From NCBI GenBank assembly GCA_022702545.1, contig JAHRBC010000005.1, positions 3,844,001 through 3,908,000 of the forward strand: DNA of 64,000 nt, written 5' to 3'. This document shows positions 50,203 to 62,072 of this stretch, piece after piece. Positions within the stretch are counted from its first letter, which is position 1. Every line of letters begins with the position of its first letter. The translations under genes and the position numbers were made by a program. Below the pieces are notes generated by a model that saw nothing but the letters and a program-made list of their open reading frames with translations, ran no database searches and was not told where the DNA came from. The DNA comes from Phycomyces nitens. Taxonomy: Eukaryota; Mucoromycota; Mucoromycetes; Mucorales; Phycomycetaceae.

Positions 50203-53200
50203 TGAGTAGGAAGCCCGAGTCTCATTAAATCCACAAAAGACGTGTATTTTTTTATAGCCTTTCTACTTTTGCTTGTCATGTCTTGGCAATATATGGTTAT
50301 CTTATTTATTAAAACCCTTTATATATATATATATTGTTTGCTACACGTCTTGCTCACCTCATGTCAGATTTATGATTTACAGTTGATATATGATACGAAT
50401 TGCAATGCCTAGATTCTTGATTTTATTAAGAGTTTGTTATTTTTTGTCTTGAAATGGGGTCAAGATATACCCATATGTATTTTTTTTTGATAAGGCTGAG
50501 ACCGAGGCTCTCTGGTCCCCCATCATTACTGGCCCATCCTGAGCCTTTTTCTATTTTTTTAAGGATATTTTAGCTTGTAGAAGGAAAAAGTATTATCCTT
50601 GTAAATAAACTCTTTTGTTCTCCACATTGACCACCCTCAAATATGTATATACATGTATAATAAGGGGTTTTGATGAGACTATATACGCATATCAGTAAAA
50701 TATACTTTTAATTGCCTCAAAGGCCTATAAATTCTGCTCACACACGACCCCAGCTTATTACGGAGCCTCCACCCGGTTGTATTCTTGGTCTTGTCTTGTG
50801 CGTTTCAAATAGACGACCCCAAAATATCGTATTTATATCTCAAAATAATCATTGATCTCTGCTCATCACTCCAAATCTCTTAATCTCATCTATGTTTATT
50901 TTTTGTGTATTATTGATAGCCACGGCTTATATGTGACACGACAAGAATAGATGTACATTCTACATATCGTTCTTCAAATGGTACACTTGGCGATATATTA
51001 GACCTTTGCCTCATAATATGTTGTAGAATGAGTGCCACAATGTCAATCTTTTCATTAACCAAATGTCATTGATAAAGCCCCTAAACAAGACTTGTCGATC
51101 CCTTTTCGCTCCTTGGGAAATTGACTTTATTATTATTATCATTATTATTCCATACTTTGGTTGTATTGTACACTATAACCATATCATTCTTTCCAAAAAT
51201 AGGAGCACATGGTCCATTCATATCAGCTTTATCGACCACAAGCATTTTTCTAGACCGAGATAATATTTTGTTTTTTGTTTTTGAGAGTCATGTTGATCTG
51301 GTGTGTAGAGTTGTTTGACTAGTAAACTACTTTATATACATATATATAGGAAAATATAGTATTGTCTCTATCTTACAAGGCTTTTATGGACTATATTTAC
51401 CATTAGTATTGGTCTGCAGTTGATAAAACTGTAAACATGGTTTAATAGTTTTGAACACGAAAAAAAAGAAAGCTTCTTTTCAAAGGTCACAGACAAATCC
51501 ATAGTCAGGGTCTACTTTGGTGCTTTATATACAGGGTTTTTAATATATAACAATGATCTTTTGCTAAACATAAATGATAGCTACACTTTTGCCACACTGT
51601 TTCTACCAAAAACAATAAAACAACACAACCAATAAATCTCAAGCAATTCTTGATTTTTAGTGTATAGACTATGGTAAAGTGATCTTGACCAATTGTTCAT
51701 TTTACAGAATAGAGGTTGTTTACTTTTGATTACATGTATACATGCACATTGTCGTACAACTGACTTCGGAATGGATATTTTTCAAAGCAAAATCAACTTT
51801 CTATAAAAATAACACTCTGTATCGTAGTATCAAGATTGTTATTTCGAGAATTAGAGTATGGAAAAAGTAAGATTTACAAGATAATATTGAATTATTTGGG
51901 TTGAATTTTGACAGGCTAATATAATGGACAATCATTTGAAGCACGCCCATGATTTCTATTTCAATTGATTGACCAAATAATGACAATCAAGCATGCTGTT
52001 ATATTCAATACCACCTTTCTCTTATTTGTTTGCGATTATAGCCCAAAAGATAGTTTCAATCTCGAAAAACTGGTCGTTTTTTCCCATAGTATAATAGCCG
52101 TTGAACAAACACATTTTTCCTGTACCTTTGGTTATTAAACGTGCCATGCCAACCAAAGTCTGTTAGGAATCACTCAAAGTTCAGAACAAAAATAAAGGGC
52201 TTTCTTTTTATTGGAAATCAGTAGCTTTGGTAATTTTAAATGTTTCTTGGCAGCAATAGACTCATTTACCTTTTTATTGTTTAAGAACAAGAGATTATCA
52301 AAGGCGGTATGTGCCCGTGCCTGGCAATTCCTGGACTTTTTATTGTACTCATGTTGAGCCTAATTGTGATTCCTTTGTTAAATCTCAAAGATTTTGCAAA
52401 GTCTCGTTGGGTTGAGCATCTTGTACTTGGACATGCTGTCAAAGATGTTATTGAGATCCAAGATATTGAAAACGTCAAAGTGTAAAGGTTCACTACGATC
52501 TGATATTAAGTCGCATGTATTTTTCTCTAGGCTTTATAAAGATATGTGCGTTAGGGTGTCCAAGTATAGGCTGATTGATTGACTGTAACCCATTAATCAA
52601 TCTCCAATATTCTTGACAGCATTATTAGTGCGACTGACTCTGTCTGGATATTTTTCTAGCGGATTAATAGTTGGATTGTCTTACTAATAGTCCCATAGCA
52701 AAAAGGCTCCATTGAATAATAGTATTATATTGTGTTTTTAACAACACTACAGCTTTCTTTTTTATTAGATATATTCCCAAGGTAATTTTGAAAAGATATT
52801 GAGTTGCCCTTTAAGAGTACAGAATAATGAATAAATAAAAACAAATTTATTGTTATTTCGTATCAAAACTCCATTTGCTCTTACACCAGATAAAAATATG
52901 TGGCAGAGTATACTCTATCTTTGATATTTGCTAAACAAGTATTTAGGACAAATAGGATACACAACTCTATATGATATATGAAAAAAGAATGAGATATTTG
53001 AGTATTTCGAAAGGGCAAATGTATTTCTGATGTCCGCAAAGATTATTTGTACCTGCTTGTACAAAATCAATCATCCTTGAACAAATGCACGGACCTACCA
53101 AGATTACCTAAAATTAAAAGAAAACCAATCGCCGTTCAAAGAAGTACACTGTCTTTAAAGTTAACAGTACACAGATAAAGACCAACCTTTAACTTGATGT

Positions 53201-53880
53201 TTACCTCTTTACCTCTTTACCTGTTTCTTTTTAAAAGCGTTGATTCTCACGGTAAAATACTTATTCTCATCATGTCAAAAATATATTCCCACACTGGCTC
53301 ACGTCATCACCAAAAAGCGCGGTGACCTCACACCCACAAAATATTTGTCTATAAAGACAGGGGCTTTGGGCGCGTATTGTTGTTTCTGTTTCCTTACTTC
53401 TCTTTCAGTTACCATTTCACTTTATCAAGGGCATGTCAAGGTAAGCAAATTTTCACTTCATCCACTCCTAGTTTCGTCAACTATGGCTCCGCCTTTATGT
53501 TGGACGGACTTTTAATGATGGATGGGTGTGTTTTATGATGTTTTTGAACCATCAAACTAACGTGTCATTCAGATGTAGTGAACACATGATGGTGTCAAAA
53601 AAAAATTCAGACCAAAACCCGTCTGCTCTGCATGTTGCTGGTGGCCGTTCAAATGACCTGTCAGAAAGCGCTAGCAAATGCGTGATGTCTAATGGCCATC
53701 TCTGTCAAACATGGAAATGACCCTCATTTCACCCTCCTGGCTCATTCCCAGTATGCTATTTTATCCATGGCTACTACCTTTCATGATCTCTTGATACAAG
53801 CCAATCAAGAGGGTATTGTTTCCGTTACCAACAGTTCATATTATCGCCTGGTCCATTACTCCTGATATATGATTGTTGAT
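50203..53880. other. AT-rich gene-poor block, left part
   Basis: No intact gene. Two short protein-like frames stand out. 52309-52485 (+) has 58 codons, with a hydrophobic start MCPCLAIPGLFIVLMLSLIV and a hydrophilic tail KSRWVEHLVLGHAVKDVIEI. 53692-53865 (+) has 57 codons (MAISVKHGNDPHFTLLAHSQ). The segment 53420-53690 also has coding-like pieces in different frames. They look like relics rather than functional genes. Confidence 0.4.
52309..52485 (+). CDS. Doubtful 58-residue small membrane-type frame
   Basis: Starts MCPCLAIPGLFIVLMLSLIV (a single hydrophobic segment) followed by a polar tail ending QDIENVKV. It is composed like protein, but is isolated in gene-poor DNA and could be an exon relic. 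Confidence 0.2.
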   Translation: MCPCLAIPGLFIVLMLSLIVIPLLNLKDFAKSRWVEHLVLGHAVKDVIEIQDIENVKV

Positions 53881-53884
53881 TCCA

Positions 53885-55228
53885 GTATGCCAACCACCCA
53901 ATGGCCAATAGAAGATGGCAGCCAACCTTCCGTTTTGAACAATGAATCACTCCATTGTCTTGGTCTTCTGGGCTACTCGGTTGAGGTGAACATATTCCGA
54001 ATGGCCTGCTCCTAAACGTCAGGAGTTTCTGAGCTCCCATTTACGGTGGTCAAGGCTGGTCATGATGCGCTCTGTTGGCTCCGATATCCGCCTCTCTTTA
54101 TCACACCAACTGTCTGGAATTCCGGTGGACTCAAGAACATGGATGTGATTCGGTTGTGCTGGTCTCCGTTGCCAGTGGGATAGGGTGGGCTACTGGTCGT
54201 TTTTCGGCCGGTGAATCACTCCATGGTCTGCTGGGCTACTCGGTCGAGGTGAACATATTCCGAATGGCCTGCTCTTAGACGTCAAGAGTTTCTGCGCTCC
54301 CATTCACGGCGGTCAAGGCTGGTCATGATGCGCTCTGTTGGTTCCGATATCCGCCTCTCTTTATCACACCAACTGCCTGGAATTCCGGTGGACTCAAGAA
54401 CATGGATGTGATTCGGTTGTGCTGGTCTCCGTTGCCAGTGGGATAGGGTGGGCGACCGGTCGTTTTTCGGCCGGTGAATCACTCCATGGTCTGCTGGGCT
54501 ACTCGATCGAGGTGAACATATTCCGAATGGTCTGCTCCTAAACGTCAAGAGTTTCTGCGCTCCCATTTACGGCGGTCAAGGCTGGTCATGATGCGCTCTG
54601 TTGGTTCCGATATCCGCCTCTCTTTATCACACCAACTGCCTGGAATTCCGGTGGACTCAAGAACATGGATGTGATTCGGTTGTGCTGGTCTCCGTTGCCA
54701 GTGGGATAGGGTGGGCGACCGGTCGTTTTTCGGCCGGTGAATCACTCCATGGTCTGCTGGGCTACTCGATCGAGGTGAACATATTCCGATGGCCTGCTCT
54801 AAAACGTCAAGAGTTTCTGCGCTCCCATTTACGGTGGTCAAGGCTGGTCATGATGCGCTCTGTTGGTTCCGATATCCGCCTCTCTTTATCATACCAACTG
54901 TCCGGAATCCTGGTAGACTCAAGAACATGGATGTGATTCGGTTGTGCTGGTTTCCGTTGCCAGTGGGATAGGGTGGGCGACCGGCTGTTTTTTGGCTGGT
55001 GAATCACTCCATGGTCTGCTGGGCTACTCGGTCGAGGTGAACATATTCCGATGGCCTGCTCTAAAACGTCAAGAGTTTCTGCGCTCCCATTCGCGGCGGT
55101 CAAGGCTGGTCATGATGCGCTCTGTTGGTCCCGATATCCGCCTCTCTTTATCACACCAACTGTCTGGAATTCCGGTGGACTCAAGAACATGGATGTGATT
55201 CGGTTGTGCTGGTCTCCGTTGCCAGTGG
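53885..55228. repeat. Tandem satellite, about five copies of a 263-base unit
   Basis: The anchor GTTGG-YCCGATATCC recurs at 54074, 54337, 54600, 54862 and 55124, giving periods of 263, 263, 262 and 262 bases. A partial, more diverged copy begins near 53885, and the last copy breaks off near 55228. The units are highly similar (a handful of substitutions each) and distinctly more GC-rich than the flanks. The two later 262-base periods reflect loss of one A (gaatggcc to gatggcc). Each copy contains open frames on both strands, but a 263-base period changes frame every unit, so it is not a tandem protein domain. Confidence 0.92.
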
Positions 55229-57502
55229 GAAAGGGTGTGTATCCATATACCTGCGGACTTGTCATCATCTATTTCTTGTCTATATGTCTCGATTGAGGTA
55301 TCGTGGATACCAGAGGTTTCTTGAAATTAAAATGTTTTCCGGATTACTCTATTATTGCTTTCATGTATTTCTCGTATATTTTGTTATATGTGATAACCAC
55401 TTGCCTTTTTTAATTGTCTATATTTAGTAATGTGTAAGGTATATTGGTTTAGTCGTATTGTTCAATTCTTTAAAATATTCACATTATAAAGACTCTGTAT
55501 GTTGTTAAATGAAGTTCCTTTTCTATTTTCTTATCAAATTGCTATTTTCTCAATTATTCTATATCTTATTTTCCCTCGGTTTTCCCCATCCCAGAAAATT
55601 CTCTATTTTCATTCAGCTTAACCACCAATTTGTATTTTGGTATGTATTCGTTGTTATTCTCTCGTTTTCCTTTACTGTCCTTTAGATGTTTTTTATTTTA
55701 AGTTCTATAAAGTTATATGTTCCCTCAACAGTAATTTTTAGAGAAATAAGAATACATTGAGAGTGTTATTTATTGAAGAAAGAATATTATAATTGCTTAT
55801 ATACCATTATTCGAATTACCTTGTAATTAAAGTTCCCGTTGTGTAATGGTTGGTTATCATTGTAGCAGTGTGAAGTGTACGTGTGCCTGGTGTGTAACTG
55901 TGCCTGAGATGTTAACTTGCCAGGGTCATTAGCGAATAGTAACCGGAGATCGGTAGTAGATTCTGTATATCACTTAGCTTTGGTGTATATACCACAAGTG
56001 GCGTGTTTTTGCATTTTGAAATATAATGCAACTTTCATTACGCTCATGCTGAACCTAATTACATCTGATTGTCTTGAATCTGAAAACATTTGAATTGTCT
56101 TGCTGGCAGGATAATTTTGCGCTTTAGACATACAGCTAAAGACATAAATTGGATTTAAGAGATTGAAAAAAAAAACAAAGTTTAAAGATGTACTAGAGAA
56201 TGAAGATGTGGGCTTGAATCGCAAATATTCTTCTATCGACCCCTTTCATTTGAAGGGGCATTTAGTGTAACTGAATTCATAAATCTTCTATTAGTAGCCT
56301 TTATAATGTAAAGAACATCGAAATAAACCTATAAGTAGTGTCCCTCTCCTGTTGGTTTAAAATCTGGCGCCTCATTAGTCAACTCGGCTCTTGCTTCTTT
56401 TTTATAGATTTGATTGGCATTATGTGCAAGGCCCATTTTTTTTTAAAAAAAAAATTGTTTTTGGAAATCTCGGCTTTGATCGATGGATCATTATAGAGTA
56501 GTGAAAACCAATATGAATAAAGATAATGTAATGGTATGTTTGGTTAGTAACTGTGGTATTATATTTATCCTTTCATGATTAAGCTCTGTGAGTATCGATA
56601 TGAATATCTATAGACATAATTATAATTGGGTCTGAGATTTCTCTACAAGTAGACAATGGAGTACTATTGGTTCTAGCACTGGCCGGACCTGATTATGATT
56701 GGTCAGATCAGCGTTCCCGATCAAGTGTTCCGTACATTGAGTGCATGCTGGTGATTCTGCAATAAAAAAAATATATTTTCCTGTAAAATAAGAATGCATT
56801 TTTCCCATTTATCAATCACACTATAGAAATAATTTACAATATATATATTAATATCTTGACGATTCAATCTGATATAAAATGGTAGCCACAGGTTTATATG
56901 GACAGCCAATTGATAAAATACTATTTTGTAAAAGCTTGGCCTAAAGTTAATCGAGTAAATACACATATCGATATAAATGTACTGGCAAGATAATGAGATT
57001 ATGTTTTCAAATAAGCCGGCAAGTTGTAGGAGCAAGGTAGCAATATTCTTGGCGAGATTTTGTCTTTAACATGAAATCTAATGGTAGGCAGAATGATATT
57101 TGTCATGTATATCATTTATTGGTAAATTTATATTCCATCTAAAAGCATCAAGGATGGTATGAAATATTATAAACTACCTAAAAGTATTACAAACAAATAA
57201 AAATAGAATCATTATTAATATTGCAAAACGCATTTTTCATAAAGTCGCTCTTGACTGATAATTCAAAATCTAAACCGTATTATTGTGATTACCCAGAAAA
57301 TTACAAGTAATGATGCAAGGTTGCTCAAATGGCACATGGCTTACTAAAAAAAATCCGCAGTAAAGTTTATGGTACTCATTTAGCATCTAGAGAGAAAAAG
57401 GTCTATGCACATCAGAGCAGTATTTTATCACATAATTTAACTGTCCAAGGCCTATAGTGGCCATGAAAGCTCTATATATTGACGAGTGGGACACTGCTAG
57501 GA

Positions 57503-57800
57503 TTACCAATCATGCTGGATCAATTTGTCTAGAGTCAATTCAGGAAAACAAGGAACTATATGCATGGGGATTGTAGCGTCTGCTTCAATCTTTTTCAGAA
57601 TAAGCTTGTATTTGTGGATATCATTATCCTTAACCGTACAAACCCCATTTGAAGGCTCATCAAGGTGTATTGGATTAATGACCAAAATTCATATTGACAA
57701 AACAAGCAAAACTTGTGACCTTGCAGAGTTATTATCAGCTGGATCGTCGTCCTCTTTTTGATCCTTTGTATTAATCTCACTGTGTTTCTTTTTGTTTCTA
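57503..57800 (-). pseudogene. Coding relic of unknown family
   Basis: On the minus strand one frame reads as protein over about 95 codons (KKKHSEINTKDQKEDDDPAD, then INPIHLDEPSNGVCTVKDND, IEADATIPMHIVPCFPELTL, ending IQHDW and a stop). It is interrupted by a single in-frame TGA at about 57687 and preceded by two TAA/TGA-type stops. No splice arrangement removes the TGA. Family not recognised. Confidence 0.35.
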
Positions 57801-59490
57801 TTATAAGCAGTTTATCATCTTTTCTTGGCAGAGGCTTTTCTATGACAGAGTAAGGATTCTAGACGAGTGAATAGCACATGCGATTATGATATTCCTCTCT
57901 AGTTTCTTTTTGATCTAGCCCAGTTGTATTAATATACGCTCCAAATTAGACCTTTTCCGTCCACATATACTCTGCCTTTAAGCTTAAACACTGGCTTTCT
58001 CACAATCATGAGCGCCTTGTCTTTTTTTTATTTTTTATTTTTGAATAGTTTAAGTTGTGGCTTTGAAATGGCACAATGTCTAGATCATTCAAAAATGATT
58101 TATCGTGTCGTTTGAATATAATTCGGGTCATTGGTAATCAGTCATTTTATGTGCTCGGTTGTAATACAGATTTCCAGATCACTTTTCTGCTGAGAATTTT
58201 TATCTCAATCTCTTTTGTTTGTTTGTAATACTATCACCATATTGACCCAGTATGGCAATTGATATTCAAGCCTTTCTCAGCCTTGTATCTATCACTCAAG
58301 AATATTTTCGAATACATAAAGATAAATTTTTTTTTTGGTTTTGGCAAAAAAGTTGCTGCAATTGGTGCATGGCTTGACTGTTTCTAACAAGAATTATGGG
58401 ATTTTCTTTGGGATGATTGATACTCATGTATGCTTATCAACTAGTTACTGTTTCAAGGACTAGATTGTAATCGTCGACATGTGCTGGGATATGCCTTATT
58501 AAAATAGAAAACGTTGTCTCCTTTATAAACAATGCATGACGTTGTATTTTCAGTACAGAAGAGTAGCAAAACTAGATCCAAAAAGACATGCTTGCTCATT
58601 GTATTGACTGGGGTAACACAACCTTTATATTGTGCTTGTAAAGTTGACAAAAGCAGGCTACAGATTTTTTTCTTCAAATATATAATTCTCGCATGATTTA
58701 TATATTTATATATATCCAGACATTTAATATTTTGAATGGTCAGTGCTGATATGCAAGATAAAGATTAATTTTTAATAATAATAATAATTTGCGATTATAA
58801 ATGTGTTTTGCGTTTTGAGAATAAAATAAGCCCGATAAATCGCAAACACTCACCCATTTTTAAATTGCCGATGTAATCACCGAATCGGAAAATTAATACT
58901 AATAAAATCATATCAGACCAGATATCAGTCGAGCAGTTTATATCTTTAATGGGTAAAAATTTGGTTGATTGTAAATGACAAGTAGTGGTTTATTGCAACC
59001 GATTGCATGTACATAAAATATTGTCATCTTTAAGCAAGAAAAAAAAAGACTGACTAGTAGACAACTCGTGCAATGCATTATTTAAGCTGCTGTAGAAACG
59101 ATACCATTGTTCTGATTCTGTCGTTATTGCACCAGGTCAAGTAATGAAATGAGTAACTAAATCGTCATATTATTCTCTAATCAGAATAAAAATGACATGT
59201 TCTATTGCCAAACAGTACAGATCCCACCGTTAACCAAAACACATTGAAGGAATCCTTGATTAGGTAAAATGCCACCTGTTTATTTTATTATTTGTTAAAT
59301 TTGAAGACCATATAAACAAGCTTTGATCTCGAAAGCAAATCAGAGGTCTATAGTTGGCCATGGAGGCCAGTAATTAACTGATACGCTTTATTGATTCACC
59401 AAAGAGACATCTCAAACACCATTATCAGAAATTGTCCGTGGTTGTGCGACATGAGTCTAGACAATCTGGTGGTCGACAAGAGTTTAAGAT

Positions 59491-59521
59491 GATTATTATT
59501 ATTATTATTATTATTATTATT
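59491..59521. repeat. (ATT)n microsatellite
   Basis: About ten ATT units; it encodes the poly-Asn run of a spurious minus-strand frame. Confidence 0.9.
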
Positions 59522-60011
59522 GAAATCAATCGTGAGCCATGGATCTAGGACGCTGGTCGACAAACTGGCCATAAATTCCTCGAGTGCATAAAAGACAAAA
59601 AAAGAGAGTCCAACTTGGAATGGTACATGAAATGCCACTGAAAAAGACAACGGAGACCAAATGTAATAAGAATAGGTTCTGATTCTACTGATTAGTCGGC
59701 ATTGCGAACCGAAGCCGGGATAATGCGGCCGTGTTTGGATTCTTGGAATTGATGGTTAAACTGACTTGGTCTTTAAGAAAAAGAAGAAACAGGGAGGTTT
59801 GGGGGGCGGCTTGTATCCGAGCAAGAGAACCTTTTTATTTTTTCCATTCGGCACAAACTGAATTTTAATACAACCTGCTGTCCCCTTGTTTTCATGGCTT
59901 TCTGCACCATCCCAAACGACGATTTTTGTTTTTGGTCAGAATCGAATTCAATACTAGGGTTCAATTGCTAGGTCCAGATGATTTGCTTCTTTCTCTTTCA
60001 TTATTGCAGCC

Positions 60012-60767
60012 ATGGAGAATTGGGATAATTTGGGATCAAACACACAAACTCTTCAAACCAATCTCCAGAAGCAGCTAACCATTCAGACGCGAGAGTTGGA
60101 AGAGTCACGAAACACGGCCAGAAGGTACCGAGCCCAAGTGACCCGACTACGTGCTGGTCTAGAGATAATTATGGCGCAAACTGATTCTGACAAGGGAACC
60201 GAAGCCCTAAAGTTACTTCAAAAAGAGACCGAACGCCATGCGATGGATCTAGAGAGGGAAACAAAACGTCAGGCTCTTCAAATAGCAGGGTTGGAACACA
60301 AGATGTCAAACCAAAAAACCCCACACAAACAATCACCACAACCCCACACTTTAGATAAGAGTACGCAATGCAACCTTAGTGCTACTTCAACCTCCTCTAT
60401 AAGTGGTGCTTCCAATGGTAGTGCAAGACGTTCTCCGGACGAACGACGACTAGAGATGGTGTTTCAGATTCAACACACACGCGAAACAAGGTTATTGGCG
60501 TGCCGAGTAATGGAACTTGAGGATGAACTGGGCCACTTGAGCTGTCAAGAGCAGCGGCACGAACATGACAAGCGCCAGGCACAACAAAGGCAACGTGTGG
60601 CAGAACGCACGCTCCGCCAAAGAGAGTCCGAACATGCTAGGGTCAGGGAAGGTCTGGAGGGAGAAATTGGTCAGCTTAAGGTTAAGATTAATAGTCTAGA
60701 AGGAGAGGTGGTACTGGTTTGCCAAAGACATGCAATGTGGATGAATACACTGGGCTGTAAGGCTTGA
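60012..60767 (+). CDS. Coiled-coil protein, hypothetical
   Basis: Single exon, 251 residues. Residues about 12-100 form a long amphipathic helix (LQKQLTIQTRELEESRNTAR, ALKLLQKETERHAMDLERET). A Ser/Thr/Gln linker follows (ATSTSSISGASNGSARRSPD), then a second coiled coil from about 145 to 240 (LLACRVMELEDELGHLS, QRVAERTLRQRESEHARVRE, GEIGQLKVKINSLEGEVVLV). There is no membrane segment and no recognisable enzyme domain. The start ATG directly follows a TTATTGCAG-CC sequence that looks like a splice acceptor, so a 5' UTR intron or a further upstream coding exon is possible. Function unknown; the general build resembles cytoskeletal or centrosomal scaffold proteins. The next gene starts only about 100 bases downstream. 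Confidence 0.75.
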   Translation: MENWDNLGSNTQTLQTNLQKQLTIQTRELEESRNTARRYRAQVTRLRAGLEIIMAQTDSDKGTEALKLLQKETERHAMDLERETKRQALQIAGLEHKMSNQKTPHKQSPQPHTLDKSTQCNLSATSTSSISGASNGSARRSPDERRLEMVFQIQHTRETRLLACRVMELEDELGHLSCQEQRHEHDKRQAQQRQRVAERTLRQRESEHARVREGLEGEIGQLKVKINSLEGEVVLVCQRHAMWMNTLGCKA

Positions 60768-60863
60768 ATTGTAATTATTCGGGGAATGAAAAATAAGAGT
60801 AAAAGCTCTTGACCGTCACGGCAATGGATATTGAATGGTTGTGTTATTATTGATTGTCTTTAA

Positions 60864-61819
60864 ATGTCTATAAACCAAACAGTGTGGCGACGTTTAAAGT
60901 ACGTTGCACCCGTTGCTTTGGCAGGCCTTGTCGGTTGGTCACAATGGCCGACAATACCTCCCCATCGTTTGTTGCCTGATCGCTACACAAGTCTAAAAGT
61001 ATTAGAGAATGACCAAGTCAGTCCGGACACATTTCGCCTTCGCCTCGAGATCGAGCGACAACAAAAGGATTACCCTGTAATGTCGAGTGTGTACATCAAG
61101 GATGATTCAATTCAGGTCATGCGGCCCTATACACCCATCAATCTCAATCCTTACCGGGATGGCCATGTCGATCTGCTCATCAAGCGGTATGAAAACGGCT
61201 CTGTCTCACGTATGTTGTCCAAAGCAGACTTGCACGACGTAATTCATGTCCGTGGCCCTATGATCGAGTACGACTACCAGCCAAATTCACGACAGGAGAT
61301 TGGCATGGTAGGGTCTATCTATCTATCTATATATCATTATATTTACTCTATTCTAATATTCATTTACAAAACCAAAAAACAAAACAAAAATAACACACTT
61401 AGATCGCAGGTGGTACGGGTATCACGCCAATGTATCAGCTCATCCAGCACATCCTCCACAATCCAGCCGACAAGACCAAGATGTGGTTGGTCTACGGCAG
61501 CCGGTCAGAAAACGACATTCTGCTCTGGAAAGAGCTCGACAAACTGGCGGCCGAGAATAAGGATCGCCTGCGGATTGTCTATCTAGTAGACCATTCCAAA
61601 GGCAAGGTACAACAAGAGGGCTATGTGTCTGAAGAGATTATCAAGTCATTGATGGAGGAAGGTGATGAGCCCAAGAGTCGGCTGGTGTTTGTGTGTGGAC
61701 CAGATAAGATGCTGGCTCATGTCTGTGGAGAACGTGCCCGGGACTTTTCGCAGGGCAAGGTCAGTGGCATACTTGGACGTCTTGGGTTGACATCAAGGGA
61801 AGTATGGAAATTACAATAG
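60864..61819 (+). CDS. NADH-cytochrome b5 reductase, membrane-anchored
   Basis: FAD-dependent reductase that passes electrons from NADH to cytochrome b5 or related acceptors. Two exons (60864-61307, 61403-61819) give 286 residues, family-typical. Seen: N-terminal anchor or presequence (WRRLKYVAPVALAGLVGW), FAD-binding IQVMRPYTPINLNPYRDG, the GSVSRMLSKADLHDVIHVRG phosphate/FAD segment, NAD-binding IAGGTGITPMYQLIQHIL, WLVYGSRSENDILLWKELDK, and the C-terminal VFVCGPDKMLAHVCGERARD. The basic N-terminus plus a single hydrophobic stretch fits either a mitochondrial (Mcr1-like) or an ER/outer membrane (Cbr1-like) location; I cannot decide. The intron contains a (TCTA)n repeat. The C-terminus (REVWKLQ) is slightly longer than the family's usual YVF/F-type ending. 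Confidence 0.92.
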
Positions 61820-62072
61820 GAATAAAATAAATAAATTATAAATTAAAGTAATAATAATAATAATAATAAAGCGTCTGTTGTTCATTCTGTGATTGTGTTC
61901 ACTCACATGGGTTGGTGGGATTCCCACCCAAAAGGTATTTTGTGAAGAAACTTTTGAGGGGGTATAAAGCGCCGATTTGTTTTATTATATTATTATATTA
62001 TTATATCATTTCTTTAATTGTTATAAAAACTTGTATTTCTTCTTCCTCTTCTTCTTCTATTCAATCACAACA

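Larger units (their letters stand above)
55229..60011. other. AT-rich gene-poor block, right part
   Basis: 4.8 kb without an intact gene. It contains a tRNA-like half at about 55832-55866, a coding relic on the minus strand at 57503-57800, a weaker frame at 58453-58677 (minus), and (ATT)n at 59491-59521. The last part (59396-59964, minus) has open frames, but one is mostly poly-Asn from the microsatellite; I cannot assemble a gene. Confidence 0.45.

Noticed and set aside
54075..55427. Repeated frames of about 67-110 codons within the satellite
   Set aside because: They recur every 263 bases, in changing frames, because of the DNA repeat; both strands are open, so there is no evidence of coding.
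59396..59650. 84-codon minus-strand frame with poly-Asn
   Set aside because: The Asn run comes from an ATT microsatellite, the rest has no family signal, and no supporting exons were found.
61977..62072. N-terminal extension of the CC1-box protein
   Set aside because: The extension is Phe/Tyr/Ile-only sequence encoded by AT-rich leader with no good start; the ATG at 62073 begins normal composition.
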